NCBI GenBank assembly: GCA_964016885.1
Contig: OZ024748.1
Location: 37,419,047-37,483,046 of the forward strand
Reading direction: 5' to 3'
Length of the DNA: 64,000 bases
Source: Eledone cirrhosa
Lineage: Eukaryota; Mollusca; Cephalopoda; Octopoda; Eledonidae
A program made the position numbers and the translations under genes. This document shows, in pieces, positions 1 to 9,799 of the stretch. Position 1 is the stretch's first letter. Every line of letters begins with the position of its first letter. The notes under the pieces are model-generated. The model made no database searches and was not told the DNA's origin. It worked only from the letters and a program-made list of their open reading frames with translations.

Positions 1-379
1 AATGTTAGTGTCAGTGTTAACTACCTCTAGATCTAGTATGACAATGTTAGTGTCAGTGTTAACTACCTCTAGATATAGTATGACAATGTCAGTGTCAGTG
101 TTAACTACCTCTAGATCTAGTATGACAATGTCAGTGTCATGGTTAACTACCTCTAGATCTAGTGTGACAATGTTAGTGTCAGTGTTAACTACCACTAGAT
201 CTAGTATGACAATGTCAGTGTCAGCGTTAACTCCCTCTAGATCTAGTATGACAATTTTAGTGTCAGTGTTAACTACCACTAGATCTAGTATGACAATGTC
301 AGTGTCAGGGTTAACTACCTCAAGATCTAGTGTGACAATGTTAGTGTCAGTGTTAACTACCACTAGATCTAGTATGACA

Positions 380-415
380 ATGTCAGAGTTAGCTACCTCT
401 AGATGTAATATGACA
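380..415. repeat. 36-bp monomer variant (first of 15 single copies)
   Basis: The 42-mer has lost one TCAGTG-like hexamer and reads ATGTCAGAGTTA at its start. Every 36-bp unit shares the GAG change, which points to one origin. Single copies start at 380, 2642, 4274, 6452, 8798, 11816, 14108, 16988, 23563, 31777, 41282, 41864, 44462, 46796 and 48091. Most also carry GATGTAAT in place of GATCTAGT. The unit at 380 has a private TTAGCTACC. Confidence 0.93.
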
Positions 416-1843
416 ATGTCAGTGTCAGTGTTAACTACCTCTAGATCTAGTATGACAATATCAGTGTCAGTGTTAACTACCTCTAGATCTAGTGTGACAA
501 TGTCAGTGTCAGTGTTAACTACCTCTAGATCTAGTATGACAATGTCAGTGTCAGTGTTAACTACCTCTAGATCTAGTGTGACAATGTCAGTGTCAGTGTT
601 AACTACCTCTAGATCTAGTATGACAATGTTAGTGTCAGTGTTAACTATCTCTAGATCTAGTGTGACAATGTTAGTGTCAGTGTTAACTACCTCTAGATAT
701 AGTATGACAATGTCAGTGTCAGTGTTAACTACCTCTAGATCTAGTGTGACAATGTCAGTGTCAGTGTTAACTACCTCTAGATCTAGTATGACAATGTTAG
801 TGTCAGTGTTAACTATCTCTAGATCTAGTGTGACAATGTTAGTGTCAGTGTTAACTACCTCTAGATATAGTATGACAATGTCAGTGTCAGTGTTAACTAC
901 CTCTAGATCTAGTATGACAATGTCAGTGTCAGTGTTAACTACCACAAGATCTAGTGTGACAATGTTAGTGTCAGTGTTAACTACCTCTAGATATAGTATG
1001 ACAATGTCAGTGTCAGTGTTTACTACCTCTAGATCTAGTATGACAATGTTAGTGTCAGTGTTAACTACCTCTAGATCTAGTGTGACAATGTTAGTGTCAG
1101 TGTTAACTACCTCTAGATATAGTATGACAATGTTAGTGTCAGTGTTAACTACCTCTAGATCTAGTATGACAATGTTAGTGTCAGTGTTAACTACCTCTAG
1201 ATCTAGTATGACAATGTTAGTGTCAGTGTTAACTACCTCTAGATCTAGTGTGACAATGTTAGTGTCAGTGTTAACTACCTCTAGATATAGTATGACAATG
1301 TCAGTGTCAGTGTTAACTACCTCTAGATCTAGTATGACAATGTCAGTGTCATGCTTAACTACCTCTAGATCTAGTGTGACAATGTTAGTGTCAGTGTTAA
1401 CTACCACTAGATCTAGTATGACAATGTCAGTGTCAGTGTTAACTACCTCTAGATCTAGTATGACAATGTTAGTGTCAGTGTTAACTACCACTAGATCTAG
1501 TATGACAATGTCAGTGTCAGGGTTAACTACCTCAAGATCTAGTGTGACAATGTTAGTGTCAGTGTTAACTACCTCTAGATCTAGTATGACAATGTTAGTG
1601 TCAGTGTTAACTACCACTAGATCTAGTGTGACAATGTCAGTGTCAGTGTTAACTACCTCTAGATCTAGTATGACAATGTCAGTGTCAGTGTTAACTACCT
1701 CTAGATCTAGTATGACAATGTTAGTGTCAGTGTTAACTACCTCTAGATCTAGTATGACAATGTTAGTGTCAGTGTTAACTACCTCTAGATCTAGTGTGAC
1801 AATGTTAGTGTCAGTGTTAACTACCTCAAGATCTAGTGTGACA

Positions 1844-1885
1844 ATGTTAGTGTCAGTGTTAACTACCTCTAGTTATAGTATGACA
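1844..1885. repeat. AGTTAT marker monomer (first of 29)
   Basis: AGTTATAGT stands where most units have AGATCTAGT; it is one A-to-T step from the common AGATATAGT variant. It puts TAA in the only open minus-strand frame. Units start at 1844, 5738, 8084, 10850, 11564, 14858, 17864, 19334, 22514, 22892, 23018, 26078, 27548, 30728, 31106, 31232, 33284, 34754, 37934, 39068, 43496, 44210, 47546, 49598, 51068, 54332, 55466, 60535 and 63672. A CTGTAGATC unit and an ATA-start unit usually follow, which makes this a good phase marker for the higher-order blocks. Confidence 0.9.
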
Positions 1886-2011
1886 ATGTTAGTGTCAGTG
1901 TTAACTACCTGTAGATCTAGTATGACAATATCAGTGTCAGTGTTAACTACCTCTAGATCTAGTATGACAATGTTAGTGTCAGTGTTATCTACCTCTAGAT
2001 CTAGTATGACA

Positions 2012-2137
2012 ATGTCAGTGTCAGTGTTTACTACCTCTAGATCTAGTATGACAATGTTAGTGTCAGTGTTAACTACCTCTAGATCTAGTATGACAATGTT
2101 AGTGTCAGTGTTAACTACCTCTAGATATAGTATGACA
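2012..2137. repeat. Three-unit conversion-like tract
   Basis: At this place in copy 1 three units read as GTTTACTACC, plain, and AGATAT types. The aligned place in copy 2 (5906-6031) has CTGTAGATC with GAGACGATG, CTGTAGATC, and TTAACTAGC. Both tracts are 126 bp and both flanks stay aligned at offset 3,894. The copy 2 version recurs in many other blocks (for example near 8.3, 11.0, 18.0, 33.5, 43.7 and 49.8 kb), so copy 1 is likely the changed one. The replacing trio has the same variant order as 2432-2557 further down the same block, a plausible donor. Confidence 0.65.
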
Positions 2138-3646
2138 ATGTTAGTGTCAGTGTTAACTACCACTAGATCTAGTATGACAATGTTAGTGTCAGTGTTAACT
2201 ACCTCTAGATCTAGTGTGACAATGTTAGTGTCAGTGTTAACTACCACTAGATCTAGTGTGACAATGTTAGTGTCAGTGTTAACTACCTCTAGATATAGTA
2301 TGACAATGTCAGTGTCAGTGTTAACCACCTCTAGATCTAGTATGACAATGTCAGTGTCAGTGTTAACTACCACAAGATCTAGTGTGACAATGTTAGTGTC
2401 AGTGTTAACTACCTCTAGATATAGTATGACAATGTCAGTGTCAGTGTTTACTACCTCTAGATCTAGTATGACAATGTTAGTGTCAGTGTTAACTACCTCT
2501 AGATCTAGTATGACAATGTTAGTGTCAGTGTTAACTACCTCTAGATATAGTATGACAATGTTAGTGTCAGTGTTAACTACCTCTAGATCTACTATGACAA
2601 TGTCAGTGTCAGTGTTAACTACCACTAGATCTAGTATGACAATGTCAGAGTTAACTACCTCTAGATGTAATATGACAATGTCAGTGTCAGTTTTAACTAC
2701 CTCTAGATCTAGTATGACAATGTCAGTGTCAGTGTTAACTACCTCTAGATCTAGTGTGACAATGTCAGTGTCAGTGTTAACTACCTCTAGATCTAGTATG
2801 ACAATGTCAGTGTCAGTGTTAACTACCTCTAGATCTAGTGTGACAATGTCAGTGTCAGTGTTAACTACCTCTAGATCTAGTATGACAATGTTAGTGTCAG
2901 TGTTAACTATCTCTAGATCTAGTGTGACAATGTTAGTGTCAGTGTTAACTACCTCTAGATATAGTATGACAATGTCAGTGTCAGTGTTAACTACCTCTAG
3001 ATCTAGTGTGACAATGTCAGTGTCAGTGTTAACTACCTCTAGATCTAGTATGACAATGTTAGTGTCAGTGTTAACTATCTCTAGATCTAGTGTGACAATG
3101 TCAGTGTCAGTGTTAACTACCTCTAGATCTAGTATGACAATGTTAGTGTCAGTGTTAACTACCTCTAGATCTAGTGTGACAATGTCAGTGTCAGTGTTAA
3201 CTACCTCTAGATCTAGTATGACAATGTCAGTGTCAGTGTTAACTACCTCTAGATCTAGTGTGACAATGTCAGTGTCAGTGTTAACTACCTCTAGATCTAG
3301 TATGACAATGTTAGTGTCAGTGTTAACTATCTCTAGATCTAGTGTGACAATGTTAGTGTCAGTGTTAACTACCTCTAGATATAGTATGACAATGTCAGTG
3401 TCAGTGTTAACTACCTCTAGATCTAGTGTGACAATGTCAGTGTCAGTGTTAACTACCTCTAGATCTAGTATGACAATGTTAGTGTCAGTGTTAACTATCT
3501 CTAGATCTAGTGTGACAATGTTAGTGTCAGTGTTAACTACCTCTAGATATAGTATGACAATGTCAGTGTCAGTGTTAACTACCTCTAGATCTAGTATGAC
3601 AATGTCAGTGTCAGTGTTAACTACCACAAGATCTAGTGTGACAATG

Positions 3647-3649
3647 TGA
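3647..3649 (+). other. Private in-frame TGA
   Basis: ATGTGAGTG stands where the equivalent unit at 9800 (and 42446) has ATGTCAGTG, so a single C-to-G change explains it. It is the only stop in the plus-strand repeat frame from base 2 to 23266 and is not copied elsewhere. Confidence 0.92.
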
Positions 3650-3895
3650 GTGTCAGTGTTAACTACCTCTAGATATAGTATGACAATGTCAGTGTCAGTG
3701 TTTACTACCTCTAGATCTAGTATGACAATGTTAGTGTCAGTGTTAACTACCTCTAGATCTAGTGTGACAATGTTAGTGTCAGTGTTAACTACCTCTAGAT
3801 ATAGTATGACAATGTTAGTGTCAGTGTTAACTACCTCTAGATCTAGTATGACAACGTTAGTGTCAGTGTTAACTACCTCTAGATCTAGTATGACA

Positions 3896-6800
3896 ATGTT
3901 AGTGTCAGTGTTAACTACCTCTAGATCTAGTATGACAATGTTAGTGTCAGTGTTAACTACCTCTAGATATAGTATGACAATGTCAGTGTCAGTGTTAACT
4001 ACCTCTAGATCTAGTATGACAATGTCAGTGTCATGGTTAACTACCTCTAGATCTAGTGTGACAATGTTAGTGTCAGTGTTAACTACCACTAGATCTAGTA
4101 TGACAATGTCAGTGTCAGTGTTAACTCCCTCTAGATCTAGTATGACAATTTTAGTGTCAGTGTTAACTACCACTAGATCTAGTATGACAATGTCAGTGTC
4201 AGGGTTAACTACCTCAAGATCTAGTGTGACAATGTTAGTGTCAGTGTTAACTACCACTAGATCTAGTATGACAATGTCAGAGTTAACTACCTCTAGATGT
4301 AATATGACAATGTCAGTGTCAGTGTTAACTACCTCTAGATCTAGTATGACAATATCAGTGTCAGTGTTAACTACCTCTAGATCTAGTGTGACAATGTCAG
4401 CGTCAGTGTTAACTACCTCTAGATCTAGTATGACAATGTCAGTGTCAGTGTTAACTACCTCTAGATCTAGTGTGACAATGTCAGTGTCAGTGTTAACTAC
4501 CTCTAGATCTAGTATGACAATGTTAGTGTCAGTGTTAACTATCTCTAGATCTAGTGTGACAATGTTAGTGTCAGTGTTAACTACCTCTAGATATAGTATG
4601 ACAATGTCAGTGTCAGTGTTAACTACCTCTAGATCTAGTGTGACAATGTCAGTGTCAGTGTTAACTACCTCTAGATCTAGTATGACAATGTTAGTGTCAG
4701 TGTTAACTATCTCTAGATCTAGTGTGACAATGTTAGTGTCAGTGTTAACTACCTCTAGATATAGTATGACAATGTCAGTGTCAGTGTTAACTACCTCTAG
4801 ATCTAGTATGACAATGTCAGTGTCAGTGTTAACTACCACAAGATCTAGTGTGACAATGTTAGTGTCAGTGTTAACTACCTCTAGATATAGTATGACAATG
4901 TCAGTGTCAGTGTTTACTACCTCTAGATCTAGTATGACAATGTTAGTGTCAGTGTTAACTACCTCTAGATCTAGTGTGACAATGTTAGTGTCAGTGTTAA
5001 CTACCTCTAGATATAGTATGACAATGTTAGTGTCAGTGTTAACTACCTCTAGATCTAGTATGACAATGTTAGTGTCAGTGTTAACTACCTCTAGATCTAG
5101 TATGACAATGTTAGTGTCAGTGTTAACTACCTCTAGATCTAGTGTGACAATGTTAGTGTCAGTGTTAACTACCTCTAGATATAGTATGACAATGTCAGTG
5201 TCAGTGTTAACTACCTCTAGATCTAGTATGACAATGTCAGTGTCATGCTTAACTACCTCTAGATCTAGTGTGACAATGTTAGTGTCAGTGTTAACTACCA
5301 CTAGATCTAGTATGACAATGTCAGTGTCAGTGTTAACTACCTCTAGATCTAGTATGACAATGTTAGTGTCAGTGTTAACTACCACTAGATCTAGTATGAC
5401 AATGTCAGTGTCAGGGTTAACTACCTCAAGATCTAGTGTGACAATGTTAGTGTCAGTGATAACTACCTCTAGATCTAGTATGACAATGTTAGTGTCAGTG
5501 TTAACTACCACTAGATCTAGTGTGACAATGTCAGTGTCAGTGTTAACTACCTCTAGATCTAGTATGACAATGTCAGTGTCAGTGTTAACTACCTCTAGAT
5601 CTAGTATGACAATGTTAGTGTCAGTGTTAACTACCTCTAGATCTAGTATGACAATGTTAGTGTCAGTGTTAACTACCTCTAGATCTAGTGTGACAATGTT
5701 AGTGTCAGTGTTAACTACCTCAAGATCTAGTGTGACAATGTTAGTGTCAGTGTTAACTACCTCTAGTTATAGTATGACAATGTTAGTGTCAGTGTTAACT
5801 ACCTGTAGATCTAGTATGACAATATCAGTGTCAGTGTTAACTACCTCTAGATCTAGTATGACAATGTTAGTGTCAGTGTTATCTACCTCTAGATCTAGTA
5901 TGACAATGTCAGTGTCAGTGTTAACTACCTGTAGATCTAGTGAGACGATGTTAGTGTCAGTGTTAACTACCTGTAGATCTAGTATGACAATGTCAGTGTC
6001 AGGGTTAACTAGCTCTAGATCTAGTATGACAATGTTAGTGTCAGTGTTAACTACCACTAGATCTAGTATGACAATGTTAGTGTCAGTGTTAACTACCTCT
6101 AGATCTAGTGTGACAATGTTAGTGTCAGTGTTAACTACCACTAGATCTAGTGTGACAATGTTAGTGTCAGTGTTAACTACCTCTAGATATAGTATGACAA
6201 TGTCAGTGTCAGTGTTAACTACCTCTAGATCTAGTATGACAATGTCAGTGTCAGTGTTTACTACCTCTAGATCTAGTATGACAATGTTAGTGTCAGTGTT
6301 AACTACCTCTAGATCTAGTATGACAATGTTAGTGTCAGTGTTAACTACCTCTAGATATAGTATGACAATGTTAGTGTCAGTGTTAACTACCTCTAGATCT
6401 ACTATGACAATGTCAGTGTCAGTGTTAACTACCACTAGATCTAGTATGACAATGTCAGAGTTAACTACCTCTAGATGTAATATGACAATGTCAGTGTCAG
6501 TGTTAACTACCTCTAGATCTAGTATGACAATGTCAGTGTCAGTGTTAACTACCTCTAGATCTAGTGTGACAATGTCAGTGTCAGTGTTAACTACCTCTAG
6601 ATCTAGTATGACAATGTCAGTGTCAGTGTTAACTACCTCTAGATCTAGTGTGACAATGTCAGTGTCAGTGTTAACTACCTCTAGATCTAGTATGACAATG
6701 TTAGTGTCAGTGTTAACTATCTCTAGATCTAGTGTGACAATGTTAGTGTCAGTGTTAACTACCTCTAGATATAGTATGACAATGTCAGTGTCAGTGTTAA

Positions 6801-7453
6801 CTACCTCTAGATCTAGTGTGACAATGTCAGTGTCAGTGTTAACTACCTCTAGATCTAGTATGACAATGTTAGTGTCAGTGTTAACTATCTCTAGATCTAG
6901 TGTGACAATGTCAGTGTCAGTGTTAACTACCTCTAGATCTAGTATGACAATGTTAGTGTCAGTGTTAACTACCTCTAGATCTAGTGTGACAATGTCAGTG
7001 TCAGTGTTAACTACCTCTAGATCTAGTATGACAATGTCAGTGTCAGTGTTAACTACCTCTAGATCTAGTGTGACAATGTCAGTGTCAGTGTTAACTACCT
7101 CTAGATCTAGTATGACAATGTTAGTGTCAGTGTTAACTATCTCTAGATCTATTGTGACAATGTTAGTGTCAGTGTTAACTACCTCTAGATATAGTATGAC
7201 AATGTCAGTGTCAGTGTTAACTACCTCTAGATCTAGTGTGACAATGTCAGTGTCAGTGTTAACTACCTCTAGATCTAGTATGACAATGTTAGTGTCAGTG
7301 TTAACTATCTCTAGATCTAGTGTGACAATGTTAGTGTCAGTGTTAACTACCTCTAGATATAGTATGACAATGTCAGTGTCAGTGTTAACTACCTCTAGAT
7401 CTAGTATGACAATGTCAGTGTCAGTGTTAACTACCACAAGATCTAGTGTGACA
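3896..7453. repeat. Higher-order repeat, 3,894-bp class, copy 2
   Basis: This is the second copy of the block at 2-3895, in the same orientation. It is two units shorter around 6.2 kb and keeps the common CTGTAGATC / GAGACGATG / TTAACTAGC run at 5906-6031 that copy 1 has lost. Its last 2,346 bp (5108-7453) are duplicated immediately downstream, so it stops matching copy 1 at 7454. A private ATG-to-ACG change at 3854, just upstream of this copy, is absent from the equivalent unit at 10010. Confidence 0.83.
5108..7453. repeat. 2,346-bp tandem duplication, left copy
   Basis: This copy holds 55 units of 42 bp and one of 36 bp (at 6452), all repeated at 7454-9799. Landmark pairs at offset 2,346 are the CATGC unit (5234 and 7580), the AGTTAT unit (5738 and 8084), the 36-bp unit (6452 and 8798) and the CTATTGTGAC variant (near 7150 and 9496). 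Confidence 0.88.
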
Positions 7454-9799
7454 ATGTCAGTGTCAGTGTTAACTACCTCTAGATCTAGTGTGACAATGTT
7501 AGTGTCAGTGTTAACTACCTCTAGATATAGTATGACAATGTCAGTGTCAGTGTTAACTACCTCTAGATCTAGTATGACAATGTCAGTGTCATGCTTAACT
7601 ACCTCTAGATCTAGTGTGACAATGTTAGTGTCAGTGTTAACTACCACTAGATCTAGTATGACAATGTCAGTGTCAGTGTTAACTACCTCTAGATCTAGTA
7701 TGACAATGTTAGTGTCAGTGTTAACTACCACTAGATCTAGTATGACAATGTCAGTGTCAGGGTTAACTACCTCAAGATCTAGTGTGACAATGTTAGTGTC
7801 AGTGATAACTACCTCTAGATCTAGTATGACAATGTTAGTGTCAGTGTTAACTACCACTAGATCTAGTGTGACAATGTCAGTGTCAGTGTTAACTACCTCT
7901 AGATCTAGTATGACAATGTCAGTGTCAGTGTTAACTACCTCTAGATCTAGTATGACAATGTTAGTGTCAGTGTTAACTACCTCTAGATCTAGTATGACAA
8001 TGTTAGTGTCAGTGTTAACTACCTCTAGATCTAGTGTGACAATGTTAGTGTCAGTGTTAACTACCTCAAGATCTAGTGTGACAATGTTAGTGTCAGTGTT
8101 AACTACCTCTAGTTATAGTATGACAATGTTAGTGTCAGTGTTAACTACCTGTAGATCTAGTATGACAATATCAGTGTCAGTGTTAACTACCTCTAGATCT
8201 AGTATGACAATGTTAGTGTCAGTGTTATCTACCTCTAGATCTAGTATGACAATGTCAGTGTCAGTGTTAACTACCTGTAGATCTAGTGAGACGATGTTAG
8301 TGTCAGTGTTAACTACCTGTAGATCTAGTATGACAATGTCAGTGTCAGGGTTAACTAGCTCTAGATCTAGTATGACAATGTTAGTGTCAGTGTTAACTAC
8401 CACTAGATCTAGTATGACAATGTTAGTGTCAGTGTTAACTACCTCTAGATCTAGTGTGACAATGTTAGTGTCAGTGTTAACTACCACTAGATCTAGTGTG
8501 ACAATGTTAGTGTCAGTGTTAACTACCTCTAGATATAGTATGACAATGTCAGTGTCAGTGTTAACTACCTCTAGATCTAGTATGACAATGTCAGTGTCAG
8601 TGTTTACTACCTCTAGATCTAGTATGACAATGTTAGTGTCAGTGTTAACTACCTCTAGATCTAGTATGACAATGTTAGTGTCAGTGTTAACTACCTCTAG
8701 ATATAGTATGACAATGTTAGTGTCAGTGTTAACTACCTCTAGATCTACTATGACAATGTCAGTGTCAGTGTTAACTACCACTAGATCTAGTATGACAATG
8801 TCAGAGTTAACTACCTCTAGATGTAATATGACAATGTCAGTGTCAGTGTTAACTACCTCTAGATCTAGTATGACAATGTCAGTGTCAGTGTTAACTACCT
8901 CTAGATCTAGTGTGACAATGTCAGTGTCAGTGTTAACTACCTCTAGATCTAGTATGACAATGTCAGTGTCAGTGTTAACTACCTCTAGATCTAGTGTGAC
9001 AATGTCAGTGTCAGTGTTAACTACCTCTAGATCTAGTATGACAATGTTAGTGTCAGTGTTAACTATCTCTAGATCTAGTGTGACAATGTTAGTGTCAGTG
9101 TTAACTACCTCTAGATATAGTATGACAATGTCAGTGTCAGTGTTAACTACCTCTAGATCTAGTGTGACAATGTCAGTGTCAGTGTTAACTACCTCTAGAT
9201 CTAGTATGACAATGTTAGTGTCAGTGTTAACTATCTCTAGATCTAGTGTGACAATGTCAGTGTCAGTGTTAACTACCTCTAGATCTAGTATGACAATGTT
9301 AGTGTCAGTGTTAACTACCTCTAGATCTAGTGTGACAATGTCAGTGTCAGTGTTAACTACCTCTAGATCTAGTATGACAATGTCAGTGTCAGTGTTAACT
9401 ACCTCTAGATCTAGTGTGACAATGTCAGTGTCAGTGTTAACTACCTCTAGATCTAGTATGACAATGTTAGTGTCAGTGTTAACTATCTCTAGATCTATTG
9501 TGACAATGTTAGTGTCAGTGTTAACTACCTCTAGATATAGTATGACAATGTCAGTGTCAGTGTTAACTACCTCTAGATCTAGTGTGACAATGTCAGTGTC
9601 AGTGTTAACTACCTCTAGATCTAGTATGACAATGTTAGTGTCAGTGTTAACTATCTCTAGATCTAGTGTGACAATGTTAGTGTCAGTGTTAACTACCTCT
9701 AGATATAGTATGACAATGTCAGTGTCAGTGTTAACTACCTCTAGATCTAGTATGACAATGTCAGTGTCAGTGTTAACTACCACAAGATCTAGTGTGACA
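7454..9799. repeat. 2,346-bp tandem duplication, right copy
   Basis: This is a near-identical copy of 5108-7453. Its first unit (7454-7495) is a hybrid. Its left part (ATGTCA) matches the unit that normally follows this block (seen at 9800). Its right part (AGATCTAGTGTGACA) matches the unit at 5108. That is the product expected from one unequal exchange inside a monomer, with the breakpoint between about monomer bases 5 and 32. Confidence 0.87.

Larger units (their letters stand above)
2..3895. repeat. Higher-order repeat, 3,894-bp class, copy 1
   Basis: This 93-unit block (91 of 42 bp and 2 of 36 bp) has the same variant order as the sequence starting at 3896. Shared landmarks at offset 3,894 are the CATGG variant (unit 128 and 4022), an ATG-to-ATA change (458 and 4352), the CATGC variant (unit 1340 and 5234) and the AGTTAT unit (1844 and 5738). 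After about 2.2 kb the offset falls to 3,810 because this copy holds two more units than copy 2 (84 bp); the GATGTAAT motif lies at 2663 here and 6473 there. A 126-bp tract at 2012-2137 differs. The block probably starts upstream of the window. Confidence 0.85.

Noticed and set aside
60..90. Bacterial -10 style box (TATAGT in AGATATAGT units)
   Set aside because: It occurs in hundreds of monomers with no spaced -35 box or downstream gene, as expected from an AT-rich repeat.
1873..5511. Minus-strand acidic repeat proteins (VVNTDT-type)
   Set aside because: They mirror the same 42-bp period, begin at arbitrary GTG codons and all end at the AGTTAT variant.
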